From NCBI GenBank assembly GCA_008921705.1, contig VFFE01007034.1, positions 310,874-374,873 on the forward strand: a stretch of 64,000 nt of DNA, in the 5' to 3' direction. The position numbers and the translations under genes were made by a program. Shown here in pieces: positions 35,611 through 48,800 of this stretch. This DNA is from Burhinus oedicnemus. Taxonomy: Eukaryota; Chordata; Aves; Charadriiformes; Burhinidae. Under the pieces are notes generated by a model that had not been told where the DNA came from, did no database searches, and saw nothing but the letters and a program-made list of their open reading frames with translations. Numbering within the stretch: position 1 is the stretch's first letter; each line of letters starts with the position of its first letter.

Positions 35611-36335
35611 GGGGAAGAGTGGCTGGAAAGCTGCCCAGCAGAAAAGGACCTGGGGGAGTTGGTAGGCAGTTGGCTGAATATGAGCCAGCAGTGTGCCCAG
35701 GTGGCCAAGAAGGCCAACAGCATCCTGGCTTGTATCAGAAATACTGTGGCCAGCAGGACTAGGGAAGTGATTGTCCTGTACTCAGCACTGGTGAGGCCCC
35801 ACCTCGAACACTGTGGTCGGTTTTAAGCCACTTGCTTCAGGAAAGGCATTGAAGTGCTGGAGTGTGTCCAGAGAAGGGCAACAAATCTGGTGAGGGTTCT
35901 AGAGAACATGTCCTATGAGGAGCGGCTGAGGGAACTGGGGTTGTTTAACCTGGGGAAAAGGAGGTTCAGGGGAGATCTTATCGCTCTCTACAACTACCTG
36001 AAAGGAGGTCGTAGCGAGGTGGGGGTAGATCTCTTCTCCCAAGTAACAAGTGATAGGATGAGAGGAAACAGCCTCAAGTTGTGGCAGGGGAAGTTTAGAT
36101 TGGATATTAGGAAAAATTTCTTCACTAAAAGGGTTATTAAGCATTGGAACAGTCTGCCCAGAGAAGTGGTTGGGTCACCATCCCTGGGGGTATTGAAAAA
36201 AAGGTGTAGATGTAGCACTTAGGGACATGGTTTAGTGGTGGCCTTGGCAGTGCTAGGTTAATGGTTGAACTTGATGATCTTAAGGGTCTTTTCCAACCTA
36301 AACGATTCTGTGATTGTGTGATTCTGTGATTCAAT
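35611..36335 (+). repeat. Right arm of a long CR1 inverted repeat
   Basis: This part of the outer CR1 is the same ORF2/3' UTR region as the inner antisense CR1 at 33371-34080, in the opposite direction. The two form an imperfect inverted repeat with arms of about 0.7 kb and a spacer of 1.53 kb. Confidence 0.8.
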
Positions 36336-37416
36336 GACTCCTGGTGTTTCATTTACTGCCTTAGACTGGAGCTAACAGTCATTCCACTAGTGCCTCCTGT
36401 GGGTTCCCACAGGATCACTCATTCCTCTGGTCCCTTCCTCTTTATTCCATTCTGAAGGCATTGAAAAGCATTCAAGGCATTTCTGCCTTGAAAATTATGA
36501 GGTGCATCACGGCACGTTTTGGTGAGAGTGGTCCCTACTCCATGTGCATATGGTCTGCTTGATGGAGTGGGCATGCCAGCTGTCCATTAGTTTACCTAGA
36601 ATAATTCTGACCAGCCTCCAGGGTGTCTGGGAATCCTGGATAAATGTTACAACTTCTCAAATTCTTGTCAGACATGGTAAAACTTCAAGGGAACTAAAAT
36701 ATTTCCAGGACACTTGCTTGTCCCCATCTTTGATTTGCACATCAAAACACGAATAAATGAGTGAAAATAATGAGCAGAGACACCACTATAGCTTATTTTC
36801 ACCTTTGCTTACCAGTGTCCTCCATTGTATCATCCCTGCTGCATTAAATGAATGAGAAAGTTGTGGGTAAGGGAAAAAAAATCTGGCTACAGAGAAGTCC
36901 AGAAGAACATCTGCCCAAGTCATTTTTATGTGTGGATCATTCCTTAAAAAACAGAGAAAACATCTGCTTGGTTGTAAAAGGAAAATGAAGGAAAAAAAAA
37001 AAAAAAGAGAGAAGAAATTCCTTTTATTCTTATTTCCCTTACCATACAATTGTATCAAAAAGTTAAAGATGGTTGAAGAAATGCAATTAATAAACATCAG
37101 AGCCCAGATATGGGTCTTAGTCACTTAATTGTTTCATTTTGAAATCAATGTGTATTAGCTGCCTATTTTATGTTTGGAGACCTGGACTCCATCTCTGGTT
37201 TTCCTGCCACACCACTGCCTACCTTTCACTCTAGCAGACTCCTCAGAACCACACCAGTGGTGAGGCCGGAAAGGCTTCAGAGATGGTGTCCTGACCTGAA
37301 AGCGCAGACCCTGGATTCCCTCTAATTAGTGATCACATGGTCTCTCCTGTACAGATACCTCTAGCCCCACTCTCCAGCCACAAAGTACTGTGCCTTGAAA
37401 CTGAACTGTGACACTG
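36336..37416. other. Unannotated sequence
   Basis: No gene or recognisable element is seen. A 15-A run at 36992-37006 is the only low-complexity feature. The frames at 36786-37128 on both strands cross it and are not credible genes. Confidence 0.5.
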
Positions 37417-37935
37417 AAACCAAAGGTCCAACTAGTCCACTGTCCTGTTTCTGGCAGTGCCCCACGGTAAATGCTTTGGAAAAAAGTCTTAGACCAGAGC
37501 CAGGATGGAGATAACCCTTACCCTGCCAAACTTTTGCAGCCTAGAGCAGGAGCTATTTTAAGGGCTTCCACAGTAGAAGGTTAAAGCTGGAGCATGCCAA
37601 TTAAATTACTCTTTAGAGGTCTATTCTCAATGAACTTATCTAGTTTGCTTTTTAACCAAACTATGCTTTTGGCCTTCACAACATCCTGTGTCAATGCATT
37701 CCACAATTTATGCTCTTCGTAAAGGAGAATTTCCTTCTGTTTGCTTTGGCCCTTGGGCCTGCTAATTTCCTTGGGTGTTCCCTACTTCTTGTACTATGAG
37801 AAACAGCAAATAATAATTTCTGAATTACGTCCTTTTCTGCCACCATTAGACAGGTATTTGTCCTGTAGCACCTCCACCTCCTTTCCCATTATCTTTTCCA
37901 GGCTGAAAAAACCTATTCCATATAGGTTCTATATA
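37417..37935 (-). mobile_element. Ancient CR1-type LINE 3' end
   Basis: On the minus strand the end reads 'gccagaaacaggacagtgga' then 'ctagttggacctttgg', matching the 3' UTR phrase of old amniote CR1 copies (cagagacaggatactgggct, then agatggaccttgg). Upstream, the decayed peptide EEHKLWNALTQDVVKAKS follows the CR1 C-terminal pattern EH..WN.L...VV.A.S, and 'ttcagcctggaaaagataatgg' recalls the YEERL...FSLEKRR region. It is far more diverged than other copies in the window and lacks terminal repeats. Confidence 0.6.
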
Positions 37936-40900
37936 TATAATTTCTGTGGTTTATGTTTTTCAGTCATGACAATTGGAAGGCCATCATGTGATGGCCAGAT
38001 ATCACAGGCATTCTTTCTCATAGTATAAGTGCAGCTTTTCCTGTAAAACTCAACCACAGAGAGTGTCCATAGGAAGGTTTACAGATTGACTGAAGGAAAA
38101 AAGATATACAATAGTCCAAATAGACCCCAGTGGCTATGAAGGTCAGATCCAGGTTTTTGGCCATCCTGCCTGCCACAAGCCAAACACTCCAAGCAACTTG
38201 CTCTGTCGTTCCTCCGTGCAGCCAGGAACTTAAGCCCATCTCTCCACTGCATTGCCACATTCCCCTCCTCTGCCACAGCCTCAACATTCTGCACCTTCCA
38301 GGTGGTGATATCATGAGCATGAAGGGAGACACGTGGACAGAAGTGCAAGCACTGCTCCAAGACAGTAGTGATACAAGTTGTGCATATTCTGAGGATGCTG
38401 CTGTCAAGGAAGAACTTGATGCTACTTGAAGGAAGAACTTATTTTTGTTCTCTGACAGCTAATGCTCATATATTTTATTCTTTTTTATTTCTCCAGTCCC
38501 TCTAACTTAACACTTCCCCATGTACAGAAATTGCTCCCTCATGGCTTTTTCAGCAGTGACTTGGGAGCATTGGTCCAGTCACATTTCTGTTCAGGAGTCA
38601 AAGCTACTCAGATCTTAGTACTAGCTGATGGGTAATCTTATCAGTATCCAGTAGCTGGTGTTAGAGGTTTCTCAGAAGGAAGGACAGTGCCATCTCCTGC
38701 TCTGCCTGGCTCTGCATACCTCCCCCCCAGCTGGGGACCCTAGCTGTGCACCACAAGCTGCTCCTTAAAAAAATAAGAATATAAACAGAAGTGCAAGTTT
38801 TTCCACAGGAATTTTGGCTACCTCACGTTTATAAGGCCTCCATGCGGTCTGGGCGAAATATACTTTTGGTCTGGACCTAGACAAGTGCCATTAGAGCAGC
38901 GCTGCCCTACAGCCTAGCTGGATTTTTCAGATGAGCCATCTGTCAGTGCTGTATAAATAAAGGACAGTGGATTCTAGTATTTAAGTAGCCTACACAATTC
39001 TTTGAGTGATCTCCACCCATTATTATTATGCGTACCTTCTCTTTATGGACACAGATGCTAATGTTTATGTTAGCTGGTCTAAATTTTCTGCTGCCATTTA
39101 TCAGGAAGTGAGCACTAAGCTGAATTTGGGAGCCGTTCCAGATTCAGCCAAGGCAGTTTATTTCCAAAGAAAACACTGTTGACAATAGATTTGGGGTTTA
39201 GAGACCTCATCTTCTAAACGCACAGACAGATTCAAAAGTTGCACCCTAAAATATGAAGCAAGTACACTAATTGGCCTCTACACACCATCCTAACACAGTC
39301 CCTGTGTATTTGTGTACATTAGACCATACTTTTTCTGGTGCTTTTGAAAAAGGCTCAAAGTGAGGGATTTCAGCAGTTCACAAGGTTTAATGTTGCATGG
39401 CACAGTCTGATTTTTGCAGGTTTATATTGGCCAATATTTATTGAATTTTATTGAAGAACTGTATTTTGTTTACATTCTGGCTGGGATTTTGAGATCCCTT
39501 CGCCAGACACCCACAAATACCTTAGTACTACTAAAAGTACAGGTTGTACAAAGAGAGGCAATATGCAGCCTGTCAAAACCACCTTAAAGGGAACAGGGAA
39601 TGCTACTGAAACTCAAAAAGATCCAAGGAGCTCCCCAATCTTGCAATTTTGGTGGCACTGAGGGACTTTGCAGTGCCTGCTCAGCTGTGGTAATTTAGCA
39701 CAGACTGTAGGAGAATGAGCGTTTGGCTTTCTGAAGTCTCCAGGAGCACACAACAGCAAAGAAAGAGAAGGCAGGACAAGGCTATAGCTGGGGCGAGATG
39801 CCTCCTTGCCGCAGCAGCAGCGCTTGCTGTACATGCACACTCCATACCCAACTTATGAAGAATGGCAAAGAGCCGTTCCTACCTTGGAATCTCTCAAGGA
39901 CCAAAATCACGGCAAAACAACAATAGGAAAAGAGCCTTGAAAACTTTTTCTTGTTTCTTAAAATAGCTCTCCCTCATGTGCCCGTTCTCCTGCCCTCCTC
40001 CCCATTTTTGGCAGGGAGCTAGCTGTAGCAAGTAATTAAAGAGGGACTTTCATGCTGGGACAAACATGCAGAAATGAAAACATTTTACATTTTTCTTTGC
40101 CAGTACGTACATTTCTGAGTAAATATTATTAAAGATACTTTCATGAGCAACAGAGCTTCTTCTCTTGGAAGCCAAATGACTTTTTCTGGTTTTATTCTGC
40201 AGTTAACAAGGTCGTGTCTGATCACAGTTATACCAATGGAGTAATTATTCCCTAATGGAATTATAAGGCAAGGCTTCATTTTACAACTATCCATGAAAGG
40301 TGGGAAGGAGGCGATATTGTATAAATCAGAAAGAGCATTTGTCAAATGTCAATCACTGCAACATATTGCATGGAAGGGAAAACTGGCTGACACTTTTTTT
40401 AAGACTTGGCCTTGGCATTTTAATTTTTTAATGTAATTTAATTTTAATTTTGAAATTATAAAAACTTGACACAAAACAAAAGAAGACTTTTAAAACAAGC
40501 ACATACGGCAAAAATCCTTTCCAGAAAGAATTTTGCCTGGACAAGGGAATCAGGACCAGTCCTGGTCAGACTTATGCCAAACCCCTTCAGAATCATTAGA
40601 CTCCTTTAAGGATTTCCCTTATTTTTATAGTGTTACAGCACATCCTAATCTTCCACTTTAGTTTACTGCTTTTTTTGTGATGGAAATTGTCCTTATACAA
40701 CAGCATCATCAACCCTAATTTTGTAAATATCAATCTGCATAATCAAGATTTATATTTATAAAAATATTTATACTTCCTCCTCTCTGTTAGGAGAGGAAAA
40801 TTATATTTTATAATTAGGCAGTGGCAACAAACAAGATGTGTAATTGCGTTATTAGCATGTGTGAATTCAGAATAGGAAGCCCTGTGAAACTTTGCTTGGG

Positions 40901-42467
40901 AAAAAAATGTCCTGGGCTTGCACAGTAGGTGACTGTTAACTTGCCAGCTCTTGCCAGTCTCAAAATACCAAGACTTACCATATTAGTCCACTATGGGTCA
41001 GATTCATTCCTTAGCAGCGGACACTCAAGCATTAGTTAGGTTTCACTGAAGGCTCTGACAGTGAAACATCAGTGATCCCATGGCCTTTCCCATGTGGTGT
41101 CCTCATGCACGAACTTATCTTCCAGATACATTTGCATAAGAGCAAAGGAAGGCATAAAGGAAGAAAAATTAAAATGTAAGTAAAAGAAAACAACATTAGA
41201 CAGATTTTTATTTATGTATCTGTACATATATATTTGTGCGTGTGTTTATCCACAACAACAGGCAAAATCTTACCTTCACTAAGTTTTACAATTAGCTTTA
41301 CCAAGGATGAAAATTCATTAACCCAGAGAGACTAAAAGAGCTTGCAAAACATTTATTTATGGATGAATTAAATTTTATATCCTTTAACACAGCACCTAAG
41401 ATTAGAGAAACAGTTCTACTGAATTGTCATAATTTAGTGTTGTACATCAAAATTATGGTTTCTATCCATTTGTCTGATGGAGTCAGGAGTCCAGAGGGTG
41501 AGGAAGGGACCATGGCAGCGTTGAGCCATGCAAGGTGCTTCAAGCTTCTGCAGCTGCAACTCACAGAAGATCATTGTGGCTAATGACACCACAAAGAATA
41601 TGGACAAAACCTGGGTTCATCACAATAAAAGGCTATTCTTCTGCAATATAAGAAGGCCTTATGTTACCATATTAAATAGAAGATTAAAATCTAGGATCAT
41701 CTGACCCTCAGTCAGTCAAAATATTTAAACCTTCACTTTAAATCTTCCTTCTGTTCCCATGACCAACACACTTTACACATGGCTAGAGTTAGACAGACAT
41801 TTAAATGGTTTACCGTGGCCTCCTTAGATAATTCATTAGTCCACACATGGATCTGATTACTAGATAATAAGGACTTGACTGGTAATAATCAAATCACCTG
41901 AACTGCTCACTTTTATCAGGCACCCTGCCTCGCTAGTTGGCTGGCTGGCCCGAGTGAGTCAAGCTGTCAGAAAGCCTGTTAGCCCTAGCAGGAGTGCTTA
42001 GGTATCCCAAACAAAATATCAAAGACTTTTTTAATAATTTTGAAAAGAATTAAGAGTTTGACTTTTTTATGCTAGCATGCAAAATATTTGAAAACCTGAC
42101 ATTTTATATGGCCTAGAAACTTCTATATAGCTGTGTTTCAGAGATGGCGTTGATTTAAGAAGGGAAACGGTATGAATTCCCATTGTTTCAGCATTTTAGA
42201 GATAGTTTTCTACAGATTCTTTTCTTGGCCTTCAAAAGCACTTTCGCAAGTGTTCACAGGCTTTCTTGTTAGTCTTCATAAGTGCACATAAAATTCTTTT
42301 ATACGTAAAAATATTGCTCTTAAAAAATGTAGCAAATACTAGGACACAGCAACATCTGATAAAAAAGCAACCAGATGTAAATATGTCATACTGAACCCCA
42401 CTAAGACACATAAGAAATTGGAGGGTGTCAGCCTCTGCCACAAAATGGGTGCATTGAAAAAAGTGCA
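37936..42467. other. Unannotated AT-rich sequence
   Basis: No gene is supported. The stretch 40380-40870 is very AT-rich, with several TAATT-type motifs. That could be a regulatory element or plain low-complexity DNA. Frames of 129 and 99 codons at 38018-38429 lie on opposite strands and lack motifs. Confidence 0.45.
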
Positions 42468-42846
42468 TTCAACCTGGACAAGAGAAGGCTCCAGGGAGAC
42501 CTTGTAGCAGCCTTCCAGTACCTGAAAGGGGGCCACCAGGAAAGATAGGGAGGGACTTTTTATCAGGGAGTGTAGCAATAGGACAAGGGGTAATGATTGT
42601 AAACTGAAAGAGGGTAGGTTTAGATTAGATATTAGGAAGAAATTCTTTACTGTGAGCGTGGTGAGACACTGGAAAAGGTTGCCCAGACAAGTCGTGGATG
42701 CCCCATCCCTGGAAGTGTTCAAGGCCAGGTTGGTTGGGGCTTTGAGCAACCAGCTCTGGTGGGAGGTGTCCTTGCCCATGGCAGGGGTGTTGAAACTAGA
42801 TGATCTTTAAGGTCCCTTCCAACTCTAACCTTTCTATGATTCTAAA
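42468..42846 (+). mobile_element. CR1 LINE 3' end
   Basis: It begins inside ORF2 at 'ttcaacctggacaagagaag' ([10 protein letters not shown] region). It continues through LQYLKGGHQE-, LFIREC- and [17 protein letters not shown] codons, the RHW and [22 protein letters not shown] tail, and the 3' UTR ending TTTCTATGATTCT. A stop in 'gaaagatagggagg' and other changes disable it. The tail places it in the same subfamily as 10138-11187. The 146-codon antisense frame over it is a shadow. Confidence 0.92.
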
Positions 42847-45800
42847 ATCTACAATAGACAATAAAAAGGGCATTCATTTGGTAACAAAAGTGAGTGATCA
42901 ATACTTTTGATCCCACTCATGCTATTATATGGCTTTGTTCCATAAAGATCATTGGTCACTTAAAGCATCATCATCCCTGTTCTGATTTCAAGCATCTAAG
43001 AAAAAAGCAGGTCCTTCACATTTAAACTCCTGGACACAGCCTCTTACACAATAATTACACAGAGGTTCAGTCCTTTGGATGCTGCTACCTTGAATAAGCA
43101 AATTCAAGTTTGTTTAAGCTCTACCTTAACCAAGTGAGTTTCAGAACATGGTCTGGAACCTGCATAAAAGTGGGTGCTGGTTAACCAGTGCGTACATTTG
43201 CAGTATGTGGCAATATGTGTTACTTCTGTTCAAAAGGCTTTTTGTTTGTTCATTAAAATGTAACAGTTTTGTAACTTTGGACATAAATATTCCAAAATTC
43301 CTGTCTTTTCTGACTTTAGAGAGATGCTTTTGAAGTCTTCCTCTTATTGAAGTATCAATAATTAATAAATGTCTGTTTCGGTTAAAACGCATCATTGTTA
43401 ATAGGATACAGCCATTACAGTAGTTTGTGCATACCAATACAGGCATGAAGCCGTCATCCTTAGAGAGCAGATTCATGACCAGCTCATGTGGTTTCAAATG
43501 TGTGATGCTCCCAAAAGGGTTAGTCCTGCCCTCCCTCTGCTCACAAATACTGAGAAAACAGTATTTATTGTGGGATTATCCTTCTGTACTCTCAGCTGAC
43601 AAATATGATCCACCTGGGGTGGCCAGAGGTATAAGTCTCCAGTTCAAACCCCAGAGGCAGACCATAACACCAGGAGCTGTGACAAAAACAGCCACTGTAA
43701 ATTCAGCAGAGAATGAAACACCAAAGAGCTCCTCATCCAATGACTCTGCGCAGCTTGATGGGTAATTATACCAGCTGTAAATCCGATGAGTACTGAGTGA
43801 ACTGTGTGGGTGGGTGGCAATCCCTGAACCCCAAAGAGAGTTTTGCTTTGGCTGTATCTGCAGTCCTTTGCCATGTGTGACCATATGAGGTCTCCTCATA
43901 GAGGGAGCTGCCAGACAGCACTGACCACTGCTGGTGGCACTCGCCCTGTGTACTGTCTTGTAACTTTGCAGCCTGGTCTGCAAATTCCCCACCAGCAATG
44001 TGGGATGGCTCCAGGCCCAGTCAGGCCATTTGGCACCCTTAGAGGCTTCGTATAAGTCCTGTAAGTCATGCATCAGCTTCAGGTCAGACTTCTGTGGAGG
44101 TAACTTTGCATATAGCGTTCAGCCTTCCTCTGCTGGCTGGTTCACCTTGACACTCTGGGTGCACAGAGAATTTGCCTTACCCTCAAACCTTTCAAAGAAA
44201 CAGGAGCAGCAGCTCTGTGCTTGCAATCAGCATGTCAGACTCACACAGGTGCAAATGGCTTCAATGTTCAAGGTTAAGCTTAATTTGCTGAGTTGTCATG
44301 GGGTAGGTCAGGTTAAATTTTGTGATCTGCCCAACACAAGCAACGTGTGGTTGGCTTGCCCACTAACATTTAGTAGCTGTGTATACATGCACACTCATAC
44401 CCACCGCACACAGATACAGGTTTCTTTTATGACTATGTTGCTGTCTACTTGGACTTCAACACATTTCTGGTGACTGTTTTATCCTGGTGAAAAACATACT
44501 TCTAAAGAACTACCACAGGAGGGCTCCCGCGTTTAAGCTTTCCAGATACAAATGTCTGTGCGTGTTGGCAATATGTGTGAGGGGCTTTATTTCCCCCACT
44601 CTTCCCTTTAGCATTAGTGACATCTTGCTCCCTCAAGTCAGAGGGCAAGTAGTTGTACTTGGAGACACTCATAGTGGCTACTATGAGGAATTAATGTGCT
44701 AGGTCACTGTAAAGCTTGCCCTCTATGGCTTTCCCATTGTATCATCATTCTCCTGACCTACAGCGTTTCCCAACATTTCCAGGCTTGGAATTCTTGGAAG
44801 GTAGGTTGGATGATGTTCTTAAAGTGCATGATGGAGGTGTGCAAAAAATGTTTGGCTAATTCACGTTCAGTGGCCCAAGCAACTTCTCTGCCTCTGGCAA
44901 ATCAAATGCTGGTGCTTTATGTCCCCTGGCTCCCCATCACATAGGACTAACCATGCTGATCACTCCAAAGCAACCGAATGATGCAGGAAGGAGTTCCAGA
45001 AATGCCGCAGCCTACCCATCTGTTCAGTTTGTCTATAGGGTAAGAGAGCTCAGCCATGCTGAAGGCTCTGGTGCAGGATGCCTACGGTAAGGGTCACTCC
45101 ACAGAGTGATTTCATGAAACAGTTTCTCATCTAAAGATGTAAACACTAAACAACTTATTTGGAAAAGACCCATTTGTTTAAAGACTAGAAGACAAAAAGC
45201 AGAAAAAAGAGATGTGAAAATGTGAACTTTTGCCTGTTTTTTTTTCTTTCTTTTTTTTTTCTTTATGAAAACTTCTAGCACATCTTAAAACTTAAAACAC
45301 AAGAGCTTTTTCATTTCTTTCTCACTAAGTCAGTTTTTCTCTAGACTCAGCAAACCATGCTCTGTTTATTAATGTGAGCTCGTCCCAAGATCTGGTTTTG
45401 CCAACTCTTGAGCATTAGAAATCCCCTAAAAATCCTTTCCTTCTCGTCCATCCTCCTAGCCTTCCTCTCCCACAACATACACAAGGCACTTCCTTCAGGT
45501 TTGCTCTGAGATCAGACTTTCCTCAGGATGTTCAGCCTCAAAGCTTGGGAAACACTGCAACACATTAGTCACCTCCGTCACCACAGTTCCCAAATACACC
45601 AGCAAGCCAGAATTCCAGCTGATGCAATTCATCAGCATTACCCTGTCAAGTTTCACTGGAGACCTGATACACGGTGTCCACCGCAGCAAATGACTACACC
45701 ATGGCCACTCACTGGCCTCACTTTGTGGGTAACTTGAGAGGTACCATGATCAAAACAAAAGTGTGGGAAACTCATCCTTTATGTTTAGGTCCATCTGAAT

Positions 45801-48800
45801 ATTAAATTTTTGCTCAGAGTCAGATACAGATAAAAGAAGAGGACGTGTATGTAGATCACTGAGATTAGAAGAAATGTGAACAAAGTAGTATTATTCTATG
45901 GGAATATCTGTGCCTCTTGCGTCCCTCATTACCTAGTGATAACATAAGCATCTGCACAAAAAGTCAACACAGAGAGTACATACCAAATAATATTTACTTC
46001 ATCATAATCTTGTGTGAGAGCTATGCATTAGATATAATTCACCCAAGAGGAATTAATTTGTTTTTTCTCCTCGTGCCTTCTCTGGATTTCCAGGTTTTGA
46101 CTGATACTTGCAACAGGACAGTTTGTTCGGCAGATCTGTGGTGTCACAAAGTGAGGCAGCTCCTACGCCTCATGGCATAGGCCAAAGGGTAGGGACTGTA
46201 CGTATTGCTTACGCGGTGATGATACTCACATTCCTCTAAATAACAACACATTCGCATTCACAGTACATGCCAAAAGATAACTCTAATGCCATGGTAAAAT
46301 AATATGTAACTCCATTGTCACCTAAATCAGTACAAGCAAAGAGTGAAATCAGTAGAGATACATCAGGGTGAATCTAGTATGAGTGAAAGGGGATACATGT
46401 CCTTAAAAACTTCAAATCAGCTTCTTAATTGAAGCACAGCTGTGTTTTCTATTCCTGTTTTCCTCACTGAATGTGCAAGTTAATATAGTTATAAATAATT
46501 TTCCAGAGAAGTTTTGTTTTGTTTTCCACTTTCACAGAATGGTTGAATGGATTTTCCTCAGACTTTCTCCCAGAAGCCATTGGCTGAGCTCAGTGATGGA
46601 AAATTTCAGCCTAGAAAGTAGAACCTTTCAGAAACTCAGGAGCAAGGGAAAACACTGGACTTGGAGCAAAAACTGTTTTGCAGCCTGAACTACAATACTA
46701 CATCAGCTTCCACGTGGCTGCTATGGTACAGACATAGCACTGATTTACACACGCAATTTTTGAAGCTGAGGCAATCGGTGTTAGTTATTTTATTGACCAG
46801 TAACACAAGAAAAACAGAAGATGCACACAGCTGGGCTATGCTACTGGCCTGATTTGACTCACCAGACTTTCTCAGGAAATGTTTGAGCATGTTTCATTCA
46901 GTAGGTGCAGCCGGCATGCCTGGACATAGCACACCCCTTCTGTTTGATGTGGCTTCATAGGGCTTGCACATCCTTTGTATCACATAGGCCTGTGTGCGCC
47001 CAGGGCAAAATGAAATTGGCTGATGATTAAATGGCAAGCATATGCAGTGGCACCCTTCAGAAGTCCTCTGATACTATAAGAGCATACAAATCAGGGCCCT
47101 GGTGACAAACTCATTTCTCACAGTTCTTAGCCTCCTGTAACCACATGATGGCACAGAGGATGAGCAAGAGCAAGTCTACGGCAAGAAACTCCATAAACAC
47201 TCTTGGAATTTATTTCTTTTCAGGGACACCATCATTCGTTTTCTGTATGAGAATTAGGAGAGATCTAGCCTGTAGGTGCAGGCAGCAAAATCATTGGGAG
47301 ACCTCCTAGTTGTGTGACGTAGCCTTTCTGCTTTGCTTTTCACAATTTGTGAAACGCTTCTGTTGATATGTAGGACAGGGCTTGCTAACATAGCCTTAGC
47401 AATTCGATTGCAGCTCACGCTGAGCGCCTCTGCTGGTTTGTGTGAAAGAACTCTTTAGACTAATTGTGCAAGAATAAGTGCCCGCAGAGTAGCAATTACT
47501 GTGTGCCAGCTATTGCTCCCTTAGAGCACCAGCAGCAGCTCAGGAGAAGCCAATTTGCTGTTGATGCAGTTTGCAGCAAGAAAACTAGCTAACCTAAACA
47601 GAAGCAACCTAAAGGTCAGCTTGTGCATCTGACTGTGCCTTCTCAGCAGTCAGAGCTCCTGTGCTAGCTTAAAGATGTGACCAGAAGATGCCAAGATACT
47701 ATTTAGCCTTTCAGGCTGATGAAGTGGGTTTGGGTTCTGAGTAGAAAGTGGTTATTTTTTGTAAGCTTTGATCTGCAGTGAAAAAAGTTCTTCTCTGTTT
47801 TACATTAAAAAGGGCAGAATATCTAACCATTCCTTTGAGAATAGGAGAGGAATTGATTCTTGCATGAAGTTTAGCATAAATACTCGGAGAAGAGAAAATG
47901 TATGTTCCCTACTACAGCTGCCTGTGGTTGCTCTTTCCTTCTCGTTTCCATTAGAGGGTGCTCTTGTTTCAAAAATTCCCAACAGAGAGTTTCTGCCATC
48001 AAAGAGTTGCCTTTAAAGCAGGTCTTCAAGTTAGGTGGTCCAGTCCAGTTACTAAATGCTAAGAGAGGTAGGAGACAGCATGATTAAACAAGATAGCATT
48101 ACTTATTTTCCCTGCTGTACAAGTCAGGAGCACTGCAGACATTAAAGATCAAGGGGCAGCAGCTGTGTAGAAACTGTTCTCCTTGGAGTCTCTCATTACA
48201 CAGACCCTGCACAGAGCCTCACCAACAGGCTAAAACCACTTTTCACAGTTTCGTTCTTTCCTTTAAAAGGGAAGAGGCAAAAGGACTGTTTACATTTGCA
48301 TTTTAAAGTCCGTTTATACAAAAACCTTCCACTTTGTACAGAAGATTGGAAAAAAGCTGAATCTGATTTTTATAGGATTTTACAAGTGGGTGCATTTTAA
48401 ACCCAAATAAAGCACAAACAAGCACAGGTTTTTCTGCTGTCACATTGGCAAAGATGACTCAATGCAAGCTATTCTCTGCTGGAAGAAGAGATGCTTGATC
48501 TCCACAGCTGTCCCTCCCTATAGCACACATATGATAGCTTCCTTCCCACAGAACCTGCAATCTAGAAGGCAGCAGGAGATTACTTTGGGAGATGCTGGTG
48601 CCTGCACAAAAGGCACAGCACAGCCACTTGGTACAAACTTCTTGTGGTGACTCATTTCCATTTGTCTTTTCACTTCCATTCTTCCCTTCACTGTTTCTGT
48701 AGATCATGGAAATTGCCCTCAACTGTCCTCAACAGCTGGCCTTCCTCTTCACCCCAGCACATGTTGCCATGAAGCCTGTAGTCCAGCTCCATCCTGACAG

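Larger units (their letters stand above)
34081..36335 (+). mobile_element. CR1 LINE, segment 3 of the second nest (rest of ORF2 and 3' end)
   Basis: It continues [17 protein letters not shown] through the linker, RT and C-terminus. Visible pieces are EGWMFFKKEVL, NLWKKSQETQEDYKEV, THKSMGPDWIHPRILREL, VYLDFSKTFDIVSHS (KAFD changed to KTFD), [11 protein letters not shown] (FADD kept) and [17 protein letters not shown], followed by the 3' UTR and GATTCTGT repeats (36304-36335). Stops include TGA at 34296-34298 and at the 'ttgactgaagg' tryptophan codon (34905-34907), with frameshifts at 34910-35300 and near 35826. An 18-A run (34362-34379) is a local expansion of an A-rich lysine/arginine codon block. 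Confidence 0.92.

Noticed and set aside
42339..42779. 146-codon minus frame
   Set aside because: It is antisense to the CR1 3' end; the plus strand explains the sequence.
43576..44473. 165-codon minus and 157-codon plus frames
   Set aside because: They overlap each other, have no domain I recognise, and there is no splice or promoter context. I cannot support either as a gene.
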